From Darksidea phi (taxonomy: Eukaryota; Ascomycota; Dothideomycetes; Pleosporales; Lentitheciaceae): DNA of 64,000 bases. Numbering within the stretch: the first letter of the stretch is position 1; every line of letters starts with the position of its first letter. Position numbers and translations under genes: made by a program. Under the pieces are notes generated by a model. The model saw only the letters and a program-made list of their open reading frames with translations. It was not told the DNA's origin and searched no databases. Below, piece after piece: positions 23,347 to 36,090 of the stretch. The stretch is taken from assembly GCA_030770425.1 (NCBI GenBank), contig JASJFT010000041.1:1-64000 (forward strand), read 5' to 3'.

Positions 23347-26300
23347 ATGGGTTCCGTAGAGCAGACATCTCATTTCAAGAAGATCCAGAACTTCAAGGTC
23401 GACTACACGGAAGCCGAAGTTACACAATATGAGTCGCAGCGGACGGGTATGCGGGTATCGGTGGTAGACCGGAAGGGACCAAAGGTTTGCTGCATCATTG
23501 CTAGAGGTTGAGCCGTCCTCATGAAAAACACAGGTTTACGGATATTTCGCTTTGGCTACCGAGATTCACGATGATTCAGGTTCACGTAAGTGTAACGCCC
23601 ATCATGAATCAGTTCGAAACTGACAAATGACAGCTCATACGCTCGAGCATCTATGCTTTATGGTGAGAAATTCGGTGGATTCAGCAACAAGCTGACGTGC
23701 TAATGGATCAGGGTTCACGGAGATATCCATTCAAGGGTGTACTAGACAAGGTCGCCACCCGCGCCTACTCAGACACCAATGCCTGGACAGATGTTGCTGA
23801 GACAGTATACACGCTCTCGACAGCTGGCTGGGAAGGCTTTGCACAGATTCGTAAGTAATCCTTTCTCTTTAACACGAAAATGCGACTAACTTTTGATGCA
23901 GTCCCCATCTATCTGGATCATCTTGTAGTGCCCACTCTCACTGACGCTGGATGTTACACCGAAGTGCATCATATTGACGGCGAGGGCAAGGATGCTGGGT
24001 AAGTCTCATACTTCTGATTTGAAGTGTAAGCTAATGATTAAAAGCGTCGTATACTCGGAAATGCAGGGCCGTGAAAACCTTCAAAGTGATCTCATGGAGC
24101 TCCAGATGCGCCGTCTGATTTATCCCGAAGGTGATGGGTTCCGCTACGAAACCGGAGGTTTAATGAAAGCTTTGCGCGTCTTGACTGCCGAGCGTATCCG
24201 CCAGTTCCACCGAGACATGTACCAGCCAAAGAATCTCCGACTAGTGCTGATCGGCGAGGTCGATCATGCCAACATGCTCGAAGTCCTTGACAAGTTCGAA
24301 GACGATATCGTGGACAGCGTACCGGCCTACGACGCGCCCTTTCGGCGGCCGTGGGTGGAGTCGAAACCCACACCGCCGCTCAGCAAGACTGTTGTTGACA
24401 CCGTTGAGTTCCCGGAAGAGGATGAATCTACTGGTGAGATCTCGATTGCCTTCATCGGGCCGGAAGTAGTGAATGAGAAGTTGGAGACCGCACTGAACAC
24501 ACTTTTGATGTACTTAGCTGGTTCATCAGTCTCTGTCCTTGTGAACACACTGGTTGAGAGAGAACATCTTGCGAGCATGGTCTACTTCTGGGTCAAGGGT
24601 CATACCCACCAACTTATTCATTTCACTTTAACTAGTGTCGCTACGGAGAAGCTTGCGGAAGTCGAGAAGCGATTCTTTGAAGTTCTGAAAGATCACGCAT
24701 CGAGGCCGCTCGACATGAACTACCTCAAGGACTGCCTACATCGATTCAAACGGCAAGTGCGATTCACTGCAGAAGTGGGCAACGACGAGTGGAAAGATCC
24801 AATCATCAAGGACCACATTTACGGCAATCGCGATGGCTCAGATCTCAAGGAAGCTCTGGAGTCGTTGGGCGTCTTTGATGAGCTTGAGGAGTGGAAAGAG
24901 GAGGATTGGCGGTCATTCTTAAAAAAGTGGATCTCAGACGCTCACCATGTCTCGTTACTTGGAAAGCCTTCCATTGCATTGTCGGACAAGATCAAAGCCG
25001 ATGAAATCGCCCGTGTCAAGGAGCAGCAGGAGAAGCTCGGCGATGAGGGTATGAAGGAGAAAGCGAAGAAACTCCAGGGGGCAAAAGATGAAAACGACAG
25101 GCCAATCCCACAGGAAATCATAGAGAAGCTAATTGTACCGGGAACTGAGTCCATCCACTTCTTCGAGACCACCACCGCGCGCTCAGGCCTGGCAAAGAAG
25201 CTTGGTACCGCGCAGAATAAGATCCAAAAAATTATCGATCAGGACGAAAACGGCCTCCCGCTCTTCATTCACTTCGAGCACATCTCAACCTCCTTTGTAC
25301 ACTTCGGTCTCGCCCTCGGCACAGCTACTGTACCCACCGAGCTCAAGCCTCTCCTTGGTGTCTATCTCACCAATTTCTTCGCAACCCCCATTACGAAGGA
25401 TGGCAAACGCATTGAGTTCGAACAAGTCATCACCAGCCTCGAGCAAGACACCATTGAGTACTCTATCGACCGCGGCACCGACATGGGAAACTCTGAAATG
25501 ATATACATACACTTTGTCGCCGAAGCCGAGAAGTTCCAGACCGTAGTCCAATGGCTCGCCGACTTGCTTGTAAACTCCATCTTCGATACCGACCGTTTGA
25601 TCGCAGCTGTAAAAAAGATGTTAGCAGACGTCCCGGACGAAAAACGCGAGGGGAATAGCATGGCCTTCGCAGTAGATCGCATGCTCCACTACAACACTGC
25701 ATCCGCCGTCCGCGCGACAAACACCCTCGTAAAAGCACTCTACCTGAAGCGCATCCTCAAACTCCTCAAGACGGGACCCCAGCAAGTCATCGATAAACTC
25801 GAATCCCTCCGCTCCCACCTCGTCACCTTCCAAAATCTCCGCATCCTCGCAATCGCAAACCTAGAAACCCTCTCGCACCCCGTCTCCACCTTCTCAGCTC
25901 TCACGAACGCCATCAAACCCCCTTCTTCCCCGTTCATCAACCCCGTTGATGACCGCAAAGCCGTCTTATCAGATTTAGGAAGAAACCCTGGCGGTGCTTC
26001 TTATGTTGTCTCTATGCCGATCGATTCGTCCTTTGCCATTCTGACAAGCAAAGGTCTAGCGTCGTACACGCATCCGCAGCTGCCATCACTCATGGTGGCG
26101 TTAGCGTATCTAGATGCAGCGGAGGGACCCATGTGGCAAAACATCCGCGGGACAGGTCTAGCGTATGGTACGGGTTTCTACCGCGACCTAGAAACGGGGC
26201 TGCTCAGATTCTGCATCTACAAATCCCCCAACGCCTACAACGCGTACCAAAAGGCGCGTACAGTCGTCACGGAATACGGCAACGGAACACGCTCGTTCGA

Positions 26301-26796
26301 GAAACTAGCCCTGGAAGGCGCTATTAGCAGTCTCGTCCGCGAATTCGTCGACGAGAAAGCTACCATCGTGGACGCTGCACGGGTGTCTTTCGTTGACCTA
26401 GTTGTGCACGGCGTGGGGAAGGATTGGTCAGACTGGGTCCTTCGCGAAGTGCGCAAAGTGACTGAAGCCGACGTAGCTAAGATCCTCAAAGACGTCGTCT
26501 CTGGCGTTTTTGATCCCGCTAAAGCCGATCTTGTCGTTACGTGTGGCGATATCATGAAAGTACGTTCCCCCCTCTGCATCATCCTGCCCAACAATTTGAA
26601 CACGAGATAGAAACTAACCCCATCAAAGGACCTAGTCAAAAGCTTCGCCGAAGCAGGCTTCAAACCTCAAATCAAGCCCCTCGCAGACTTCCAGGAAGCA
26701 TATGGTCTGGAAGGCGAGGAAGACGATGAGGAGGAGATTGAGGCGTCTGGTGATGAGGACGATGAGAGCGAGAGCGGGGATGAGATGGACGAGTAA
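23347..26796 (+). CDS. M16C-family zinc metallopeptidase (insulinase/pitrilysin superfamily)
   Basis: Seven exons: 23347-23484, 23534-23585, 23634-23662, 23712-23850, 23902-23998, 24045-26559, 26629-26796; 1045 residues. The inverted zinc motif HTLEH (His65-Glu68-His69) sits near the N-terminus, with GVVYSEMQGRE downstream supplying the expected acidic ligand region. The length and MGSVEQTSHFKKIQNF-type start match the uncharacterised fungal peptidases related to yeast YOL098C and S. pombe SPAC3H1.02c. The C-terminus is a very acidic tail (EEDDEEEIEASGDEDDESES). M16 enzymes form a clamshell chamber that degrades peptides; substrate and compartment are not evident, since no clear mitochondrial presequence follows the chosen start. 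Exon 3 is only 29 bp and encodes the whole zinc motif. Confidence 0.88.
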
Positions 26797-27306
26797 GTCG
26801 AAATGGTGGTAATCGAAATAGATAGCATCCCGCAAAGAAATTATGAGCTTCGCTGCGTAATCCCTTTATAGGTAGGCATGCGGCCGTAGTTACTTACTCA
26901 CAGTCAGTATCACAAAAGTTTTGTGGACATGTGCGCTTTTTTGTTAAAGGGGGAAGTGTAGAGCACTTTTTAATGTCGATGGAACCTTTCAAAGGCTTTC
27001 GGGATAAGTAGTGCCTCGCACAGGACGACCCCCATCTCAGCTTTTCTATCGTATGGGGAAGCTGTTAGGCCGAAAGCATCTGATTTCATATGGGTTCAAT
27101 ATGAAAACTAGACCAAGCGCAGAATCATGCATCAGATAAACAAACCTAAGTCAAGTCGCTCTAGTATTATTTTCCTTCATATATTCTGGAACTCGTGGTA
27201 TATTACTAAACGACCACATGGACACAGAAGCAGCCCTTTGATTCTCAGCTAGCAAATGCCCCTAACCCTTAAAACATTCAAGTCTCCCCAGAAAGTAAGC
27301 AATCGC
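26797..27306. other. convergent 3' intergenic region
   Basis: Lies between the stop codons of the M16 peptidase (plus) and eIF3b (minus). Mostly AT-rich 3' flank; no gene or RNA was recognised. Confidence 0.6.
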
Positions 27307-29619
27307 CTAAGGAACGACCTCTTCACTCTCTTCAATAATCTCCTCAACAATCTCTTCAATCTCTTCGGCTCCCTCATCCTCATCGGTAAGGATCTTTCCA
27401 CCATTCAACTCAATTACCGCACCTTCCTCCTCCAACATCCTCACCATACTCTCGCGCCAAGCGAGCCACTCTTGAAGCAGTCTTCTGCGCGCTTCCACAA
27501 CCGCCTTGTCTGCCGTATTCTTCTTGGCCTGATCTTGCTCGTCAAATACCTTGGAGTAATTGCGCAGGTTCTTGCGGATCTCAGCTTGCTCTTCCTTGGA
27601 TAACAGGGTCGGGGGCCGTGGACGCCAGACGAGCTGCTTGAAGCGATCGATGGATTCTTCGCGGAGCAGGCTGCCTTTAAAATCGTACATGTGGTAACCG
27701 TTTTCCATCTGCGGGGATGTTAGTTTGTACTGGTAGGCCAAGGCTCAAGAAACTTACGTGATGCCTGAATGCAGAGGCAACGGTGGCGACGTAACGACCT
27801 GACGGGTCCCACTCAATGTCAGTGATACCGTAGTGCTCAGCAGTAGCCATGAGTTGGAGACTAGCATTGAGCTCCTTGTCACCCTTCTCAGCCTCATCCT
27901 TGGGCTTGTCGAAGCTGAGATCCCAGAAATCCAGTTCAAAGGACTGCTGGGATTGGAGAGAGGCGACAACGACAAAACGGCCCTTGGGGGACCAGTAGAT
28001 GGCGTTGCTATTCTTCTTGTCGATGGTCTTGATGTGGTGGAAGTTACCAATGGCGCCACCCTTGACCTTTTCTGGGGCGAAGAAGGATACAGAAGTCTTG
28101 GGCGGGACTGCGCTTTGAGCGGGGATTTCACCAGCGGTGATCAAGACGAAGCGGGTGCCCTTGGGCTCCCAGGCAAAGTTGATGACGGTTTCCTTGATAG
28201 AATCTACGACTTCGACTGGCACACCCTTCTCTTTCACACGGAAGATCTCTAGATTCGTGGCGAGCGACTTCTTCGACTTGGAGTGGCGGTCAACCTTGAC
28301 GCAGACGTAGGCGGCATCGGATTGCCAGTGCAGCTTGGCGTCGGAGACATTGAAGAGGTTTCGAGTACGGACGACCTCCTTTGTGGGGATGGTCATAAGA
28401 CCGACCTTGGCGGGGTTGCTGCCCAGTTCGGGTGTCCAGTAGCAGAAGAGTTGCTCGTAAGTTTTGATTCCATCGCGCTTGGGTGTGGCAGGCGCCCATT
28501 CAAAGTCCATTACACCCTCAATCTTGATGGTCGCCTTGTCCAGGAGGTTCATCCGCGGCAGCTCGTAGACGGAGATAGAGTGGCCTTGGGTCATTCGCGC
28601 GACGTACCGGTCATCAGATGACCATTTGAATGTCGGCCACTGCATCTTCTTCTTGATGGGGTTACCCTCAGCGTCGGTTGACGTTGGCACGTCCAGTGTG
28701 GTGAATGAGCGCAGAGGCTTGCCGGTCGCGACGTTCCAGATGATGTAGTTCTTGCCATCCTCCTCGAGCGAGAGCAACGGAACCGGGTGGTTCTCATCGA
28801 CCTGCAGAGGCCGGTGTGACCAGGTGGTGACATACTTTTCGTTGGGCGAAAAGTCGACTAGATTGACACCGGGATGCGAAAACCTCTTCTGTCTGCTCCA
28901 CGCCTTGCCACCCCACAGCTGTACACCCTGCGAGTGTATCGAAGTGAGAAATGTTCCCTGCGGCGACCACTGTACAAACGACTCGGTCCAGTTCTCGCGA
29001 TCAACGACGGGCTCGGGCGCTTCCTCCTTGTTGTTCCAGAACACGCCGACCTTGTCGCCGCGGAACATGACCATCTGATCTCGTCCGTCGGGGTCTCCCA
29101 GCCACGACCGTAGATGTTCCGTTTGCACAAAGGGCTCAATCTTGGGCGGGGTGTAGTCCTCCTCGATGCGACCCTCGCGTCCGTAGCGGTCGATGTCGGT
29201 GAGCTTGTTCACCTGCATAATGTGCTTCTTATCGAGTGGAGTTAGGTGGAGCTGCTTCACGGCCGCGATAGCCTCGCTCGGCGCGTTATACTCGACGAAA
29301 GCATAACTGTCGCCGCGTCAGTAAATTTCCCCTCCGTGTTCAAAACCCGGACATACCCTTCGGTCTTGCCATCGTCGCCTACGGGCATGTGCACGCCATC
29401 GTCCTTGACCTTGCCAACAGAGTTCAACTTTCTCAGAATGAATTTCACCAGCTTGGCCTTGCTGTCGTCGGGCACCACCGGTAGGCCGTCGATGACCACG
29501 AAAGCGTCCAACCCCTCGTCCAGGCGCACTTGGTATTGTTCTTCGATGTCGGTAAAGTCAATTTGGGACTCGTCGAATTCGTCATCCTCCATGGGGAGGT
29601 TCTCATATGATGGGGCCAT
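27307..29619 (-). CDS. PRT1: eukaryotic translation initiation factor 3 subunit b (eIF3b/Prt1)
   Basis: Exons 29357-29619, 27758-29306 and 27307-27708 give 737 residues, close to yeast Prt1 (763). eIF3b is the scaffold of the eIF3 complex, which recruits mRNA and initiator tRNA to the 40S subunit. An N-terminal acidic leader ([20 protein letters not shown]) is followed by an RRM (about 38-125; [10 protein letters not shown] and [10 protein letters not shown] are its RNP-like strands). Next comes a large beta-propeller (about 140-640) with repeats such as [10 protein letters not shown] and [10 protein letters not shown], and a helical C-terminal segment ending in an acidic stretch. The first intron interrupts the RRM. 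Confidence 0.96.
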
Positions 29620-30320
29620 ATTGTCCTGCTGTGCGGTTTGTGGATGTGGGGTTGCGCTTCTTTTATCGCGAAATTCAGTGTGCCGCAGCGCGCTAAGTCT
29701 TGGCGCCCTCGCCCCCCCTCTGTATGTAGCACCAAGGCACTTCCGAAATGATGAGATGACTCAGTGTGAACGTGTGTCAGAAGAGTGGACCGGATTGAGA
29801 GAGCCTCGCACGGTAATGAGTCAATAATGTATTCCGCCGGTCACATGTGAAAAGCTACCAGATCCGAACCAATATCGAGGTCGATTCTGAGTTAAGGCAT
29901 TCCCCTCGTCATAGCAATGCCCTCCTGCCATTACTCATTAAAACTATTGTTCCAGTCGCCAACAAACATGGAAACCAAAAGGTGACTCAAGAAGCCGACT
30001 CACACACCATGCTCTCCGAGAATCCACCCACGTGTGCAAGCAGTAGAGCTGGAAGGTGGCATCGTCTCAAAAGCCCAATACAGAGAAACCTCGTTGTGCC
30101 AATGCCAATGCCGTTACCGTCTCGTACAATCGTCCAATGACTGGACATATATCCAAACGCTCAACTCATCCAAGTACCAAGAAATGTAAAGCCGTCATCT
30201 CATACCACAGAATGCCGGCTGCTCAGCCACTGCTAGCCTTCAGATGACCATATCGAGATACCACAAGTCGTCCACGGAAAATATACACTAAGAAAGAAAA
30301 GGTGTAAGCGAAGCAAGCAG
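29620..30320. other. intergenic region between eIF3b and ArfGAP
   Basis: The right part is the 3' flank of the ArfGAP gene and the left part the promoter of eIF3b. Short frames on the + strand have no recognisable content. Confidence 0.55.
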
Positions 30321-33300
30321 CTAGGTGCCTCGCCTACCTTCGGAATTGTCAGAGTTTTTGACCAACCTTCCGCCTGCTGAGACACGCTTCTGCAACCTGA
30401 CTTCCCTCTCACGAGCTCGGTCGGCGGGCGTGCTTCCGTTGCCGGCTACGATGTGAGGAAGAGCGGTGAGAGTGTCGCCACTGGTAGGCTTAGGCTGGCT
30501 ACCTGCCACAGGTGACGGTCGTCTTCCGGCCCGTTGATCGGCTTTGTGCTCGAGGTATATGCGTGCCGAGGCACTGAGAGGAATTGGTGCGGGCTGTGTA
30601 GGAAGCTCGGCGCCATTCTGCAGAAGTAGCTCGGCGAGTGGGAACGGCTTTCGGCCGGGATTATGAGATGAAGTGGGCCGAGCCCCGGGGAGGGGGGAGG
30701 TGACAGGTGACGCGGATGCTGAAGGCGATGCAGGGTCAGCTGCAGCGAGAGCGAGAAAGACTGAGTGAGTCCCCCTCGATCGATCCTTCGCATTGGGGTC
30801 CGCTCTCAGCGCTAGAGCATATAGGACGTTCTGTATATCGTTCTTCTTGACCGAAGCCAACAGCGTTTCCTCAGGCGTTGCGTAACGCGATAGAGTCGGA
30901 GAAATCGGCGCTACAAAAGCGCGATCGGCATACTTTGACGTGATGAAATGTAGTCTCTGTTCCCGGGTTGATGTTGGACCAGGTTTCACTGCTGGGTCAA
31001 GCTTCGCTTCCCAGATCGCATTGCTGACGTTGTTGCCGATCTTGAGCAGTATTTCGACAATGTCAGGAGTGAAAGAGTTTGTGTCCAGTGTCAGCGAGCG
31101 CACTTTGCTGATATGTGTTCCAAGGGAGCGGTGGATGCCACTGCACTCGATGCAGATGATAATGCCAAGGTTAATTGACACCCAGTCGACCTTGCTATCA
31201 GATCCACAGTCGGCGCACACTCTGTTTCCAGCATCCGCATCGCGGACTTGCTGAAGTAGTTTACCATTGTCACCCGTGCTTTCTTCTCTGCGATATCCAG
31301 GGCGTTCACCAACGGTGGCATGCCGGGCAGGAGTTTTCGAAGTATAATTGTTTTTGTGGCTCGACAGGGACGGGCTCTTTCCGGTGAGTACAGATGCGAT
31401 ATCCCTTCGGGTCTGCCCCGGTAGCGAGTCCGTTGAGGGGCGGTCGATCTTACCGACCGACTCCACGGCGCTCTGAAGGGCATTATTGACGGCGGCAATC
31501 CATGATTTCATGTCGTCCTCGTTAGTTGCCTGGTACACGCGTGTGAATTGTGGCGTGATGACCTCGAAGCAAAAGCGGCGCTCCGAATTGCGAGCTTCTC
31601 TAACGGAGGCCATACGGAGGTCAATGGGGTCCATGTGTAGCTCCAAGCTCTGCTTCCAGTTGGTGTATTCTGAAAGCTTGCCTTGGTCTAGGACGATCCA
31701 AAATCTAGTCAGGGTTAACAACTAGACTTTTCAAGATGAATGGAACACTTACTTATGCCACGCCTGTTTGTTAAGACCCTTGGGATCGACATGGCTTCCG
31801 GGTCTGCTAAGTGCCCACAGTAGACCTTCTTTGCGGTGCGTGCCTGATCCCGGTTCAACACCGCTGGGGATACTGTGGTCTTTGTCTTCGAGGTCGCGGA
31901 AGCCCTTGAATTTATTTGGCTGTGGGCTACCGCCTGCCAAACTCGCGTGGCTGACTTCTGGACTTTGCGGAGACGATAGAGTTGGAATACTATTCGATGA
32001 TATGGGTGGGGGCGGACTGATAGTGCTCTGGAAGACCGGCGCAAGGCTAGATTTTCGTCCTGGAAGATCTGGTTCTGACAGTGGCGCTGCTCGCACTATA
32101 CTCCCGTTGACAGGGGTAGCGGGCGGCGCTTGTGATGTTGGCGGCTCGTCGAAAGGCTTCTTGCTCTTCTCTAGGATGCGCCTCTTCTCTTCTCTCTCCG
32201 TCCTCTGTATCTGAAACTCTTTATCCGCTTCTTTGACCTCGAAGCTGAGAGCATCGAGCTGCGGAAGCATAGTTTCAATCTTCTTGGCAGTTTCCAAGTA
32301 GTTCTTCGCCTGCGCATCCGCATACCTGGTGAGATGCGATAGGACCTGTTGGTCTTTCCGGCCACCGTGGAGATCTTGCATGAAGGAAGAGTAGTCGAAG
32401 CGCTTGAGCTCGAAGTTCCGTCGCTTGCTTTGATACTTTATATCGGTTTCGGCCCGCTTCTTTTCCTTCAATGAGTCCTGCCGTTGTCCAAGATACCGGC
32501 TAAGATACTGGTAGTACTCCTTGCTTTCTTCTTCAAAGTCTTTCCGTTTTGTCTCAGCCTGCTTGATGTCGATGTTGTATAACTTATGGATAGGGTCGAT
32601 GATAAGTTTCTGGATATTGGTGGTGTTGGATCGCTCGTAGCTGAGAATCTCTTTGGCAATCTTGTCGAAATAGTGATCGATGGCGGGTTGTACTGCGTTC
32701 GCATTTGATGTGGAGGTCTCACGGAGAGCTTCCATCAGCTCGCTCATGGCATTGTTGCACCCCACCTGCGCTTCTAGCGCTGATTCGGCTTTCTTGAGTA
32801 CCTTCTTCCATCTTGCGCGCATGTTGCCAGTCTTTTGCTCCAGCGACTTCATGGTTGCTCGAAACAAAGGACCATCCTCCGTTTGACTAAGATCCTCGCC
32901 TGGCCGTGAGCAACTGACATCGAGCTTGACTGTGTTGTTAGTCAGTGTCGTAGTATGACTCGGAACCAGACCTAGTCCGTATTCAGGTATGGCTTCGAAG
33001 ACTGGCGACTTCGGTGGCACAGGCTCGGGTTCCCTTCCGTCATCGGAATCGCTGACGCGAGACTCGATTGACTGAGTCGAAGGAACGCGGAGTCGAGGAG
33101 GAACGCCAAGCTCTAATCGCGGAGAGGGGACTTTGGGGCTCTGAATCATCTTTGTGTTCTGTACCCAGAAAGCAAACGTTGCCAAAGTCTCCAACCTGTG
33201 AGCGCGTTGGTCATACTCGACGAACTTTAGTCTTGTTAGCAGTCATTCAGAAGGTAGAAGGGAGGGGGACTGACACTGCAGGTGGTCCTCCACCCACCCC

Positions 33301-33970
33301 CACGGTCCTCGGTAGGCTTCGGAGGCTTCCATTTCCACGTCCACTGAAATTGCACCGAGGGGCTGCCGAGAGTCGAATAGTCTCCCACAAGCTCAACGTG
33401 GGGATCTTTGTGGAGGTTCGGGTTCGCATGGAACTCCTTGGTCACCAAGTTTTCCAGCTCTCTCGGACTTGACGCAAACACAAACGTCAAGCCATTTATT
33501 ACGGTATCTACAAGCCCGGCGGGGGCAATGGTTGAAGCGTTGTTGACATTGTATATACTAGCCGGTGCCTGGGCTTGTCGTATTATGAATGTGAAGTTGA
33601 AGTTTAACTCGTCTTCGTTCGTTAGGCGGATGAGGAAGGATGGCGGTCCCCCGGTGGATGCCGGTTCGGGGTCCTGCATACATGGTTAGCAAGCTTCCCA
33701 CAGCGCGCGTGTGCTTAGTATAGTACCTGGACATATTCAATCACACTGTCGTCACCAAACTCTCTCTTCGCGCTATATCTTGTAGCGGGAAAGGCGTTGG
33801 GGACTATGTTGAGGAGCGTGCGATTCTGGTTATTCGTTATATTAAGGGCAGCAACGGAGACTAATTCCCGTCAGAAATCTCACTCCAAGCAGGGTTCCGG
33901 GGCACATACAGCGGTTCTGGTCGCGGAGAAAGAGGTCATTCTCCTCGGGTCGACTGTTGACGACCCCCAT
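30321..33970 (-). CDS. BAR-PH-ArfGAP protein (Csx2/ACAP-like Arf GTPase-activating protein)
   Basis: Exons 33910-33970, 33727-33860, 33275-33673, 31753-33224 and 30321-31704 give 1149 residues. The short first exon (MGVVNSRPEENDLFLRDQNR) matches the usual start of fungal members. After an N-terminal domain of about 200 residues comes a BAR-type helical region (about 310-540), a Ser/Pro-rich linker, a PH domain split by an intron (WHKFWIVLDQGKLSEY, about 685-790), then the ArfGAP zinc finger CADCGS...CIECSGIHRSLG (C-x2-C-x16-C-x2-C plus the catalytic arginine), followed by an ankyrin-like tail. ArfGAPs switch off Arf GTPases during coat assembly. The layout matches S. pombe Csx2/centaurin and animal ACAP proteins. 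Confidence 0.92.
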
Positions 33971-35061
33971 ACCAACAAGCTCCTACAGCCAGCTTGCCGT
34001 GTAGATGCGGGACTTTCTGGACGGGGTCTCTTTGTCAAGTCGCGGACGTCGTTGTGGACAGGCGCAGAAGCATGCCTGTCCCCGAACAGGGAGCAAGGTT
34101 ACGCAGGACGTCGACGCGATGTTTGTGCAGTCTCCAGAATTGGGTGTTTAATTAATATGGAGCCTGGCGCGGAAATGCTTTTGGGGGGTGGAGGGGGGAC
34201 GCGGAGAAGCAGCGGCTCGAGGTATTGTTAGAGAGCGCGCTTGTTCGACTGGAGGCCCGGAATATACTGTTTGTATGGCGGAATAAGCTTGAGTGCTAAC
34301 ACTGAAAGTGTGGGGTGGCAGAGAGGATGGTGGGAGTTGGTGTCGAGGGGGAGCATGGGAGGGGGAAACAGTCGCGGGAGAGGTTGCGGCGATGTCGTCG
34401 ATCAACAGGCCACAGAAGCGGCGTCCGAGCAGCACACGACTAAGGCAACGGCAAAGCTAGACGGTCACGCACGAACCCAAGTTGCGAGACAAAGCATTTA
34501 GATGTAGCCTTGCCCTTCCCCTTCCTACCTCAGCCACTGCTTTACGTCCTCCGGCATCGTCACCCGCCCCAGAGCGTGCGCAGGCAGAAGTATTGATTTC
34601 CGGCGCTACAGTATGCTATTTTTGAAACATTCTGGAGCCCAAAGACGGAGGCGCAACGCTTCGTCATCGGTGACCGGGAACGCGAGCGTGCACCGTTGAA
34701 TTCTGGAAGCCCCGCGACCAGGCACATGGCTTGCTTGCCATTCCGTCCCAGGCACCGTCAGACGCAGGAACAGGAACATGCGCATCAGCCCTGGCTAGGC
34801 AGCGCCGTGGCTAACGAGCAACCAGCACGCCGTTCTTTGAGTTTCACCTTGTTCCGAAGCACTTGTGATCCCTCGAACGCCAAATGACATCGTACCCGTC
34901 GGCAATATAACAGTAACGGTCCGACTCGGCTCGGCTTACTTGTGGCTGATCCTAGTGACGGTTCGGATCTATCTCGGTCCATCCTTTTTGGGATGCCCAT
35001 CAGAATTAGCTTCAGGTTACCAAACCCTCCCCATCTCTTGCTCTGTCCCATCCTGGCCACA
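33971..35061. other. divergent intergenic region, ArfGAP / ATP11
   Basis: About 1.1 kb between divergent start codons. Short overlapping frames of up to about 140 codons occur on both strands, with none recognisable. The + strand just before 35062 is pyrimidine-rich (CTCCCCATCTCTTGCTCTG), typical of a fungal transcription start. No RNA gene was seen. Confidence 0.55.
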
Positions 35062-36090
35062 ATGGCGGCCTATCGCATACCCACAATACGGCATCTTCTT
35101 CGCCAACCGCTTACGAACCCCCGAACATGTCAACGCCGGTGGGCACGCGTACAGGACGTCCGATGCCTCGCAACGCACGACACCCAAGAGCGCATTCTCG
35201 CAAAGTACAGAGACAAGCTAGAATCAAGAGCACGAGAGAAAGGCTTGAAAGATGTCTCCGAGCTGAAGGAGGTGTACAAGGAGAAGATTGAGAAGCTGAG
35301 GAAAGAAGCTGCTGTGCCCGGCGCAACAGCACCACTGACGCCTCCACCAACCCCATCGACTTCGCCATCGCCGTCATCTTCGTCCAGCGCATCGCCTTCA
35401 TCCTCGTCGCCAAAGTCACCCTGGCCTGCACCACCACCGCCGCCTACACCACACGCTGATCCCACAGGGGCTAAACCCCCACCAGGCGTCAAGACGCTTA
35501 ATTCCTTCCTCGACCTCGAAAAGATCTCAAGCCTTCCCAACAAAGAGATAGAAATCCTCTGGCGCCTACGCCACGCCTCAAACCCCCAAAGTCTCCACTT
35601 CTCTGTCCCATCCGCCACGTTCAGTGCCCTCCTCACAACCGCCAAACGCCACCCCTCCTTCGTGCTCCCTCTTCCGCGCGAAGTTCCCGCCATTGCTTCT
35701 AGCTCCACATCAGACCAGCCCACAACTACCAACCAGGCTGCCGAACTCCATTACCTCCAATTTGCACACCCCCACCCGCATACAACGACCCTTCTCTTCA
35801 CCACGCTCGCCGAGTTTAAGCTCCGCGGTGAATTCGCTTCCCCGCATACTACTGTCACGTTCCACTCTGAGCTCGACCAGTCTCATGGATTGGTCTTGGG
35901 ACAAGGCCTGGTAGTGGAGAATAGGGGTGTGAGTGTGGATGAGGCGAGGTGGCTGTTGATGTGTATGCAGAAGTTCTATGTTGTAGGCGAAGAGGGGAAG
36001 GGAAGGGGAGAGTTGCTGGAGATGTTTACGAGCGGCGATGGAGGGTTTAGGGTGGAAAGATTGCTAGAAGAAGCAGAGAAGCTTGTTTAA
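35062..36090 (+). CDS. ATP11: mitochondrial F1-ATPase assembly factor Atp11
   Basis: A single exon of 342 residues. Atp11 is a matrix chaperone that binds free beta subunits of the F1-ATPase before hexamer assembly. The N-terminus is a basic, Arg-rich, acid-free leader consistent with mitochondrial import. A helical segment (YRDKLESRAREKGLKDVSELKEVYKEK in part) and a Pro/Ser-rich linker follow. The conserved domain begins at KTLNSFLDLEKI and includes EIEILWRLRH and FTTLAEFKLRGEFA, ending in a glycine-rich and acidic tail. The frame is open 40 codons upstream, but the ATG at 35062 begins the presequence. Confidence 0.9.
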   Translation: MAAYRIPTIRHLLRQPLTNPRTCQRRWARVQDVRCLATHDTQERILAKYRDKLESRAREKGLKDVSELKEVYKEKIEKLRKEAAVPGATAPLTPPPTPSTSPSPSSSSSASPSSSSPKSPWPAPPPPPTPHADPTGAKPPPGVKTLNSFLDLEKISSLPNKEIEILWRLRHASNPQSLHFSVPSATFSALLTTAKRHPSFVLPLPREVPAIASSSTSDQPTTTNQAAELHYLQFAHPHPHTTTLLFTTLAEFKLRGEFASPHTTVTFHSELDQSHGLVLGQGLVVENRGVSVDEARWLLMCMQKFYVVGEEGKGRGELLEMFTSGDGGFRVERLLEEAEKLV

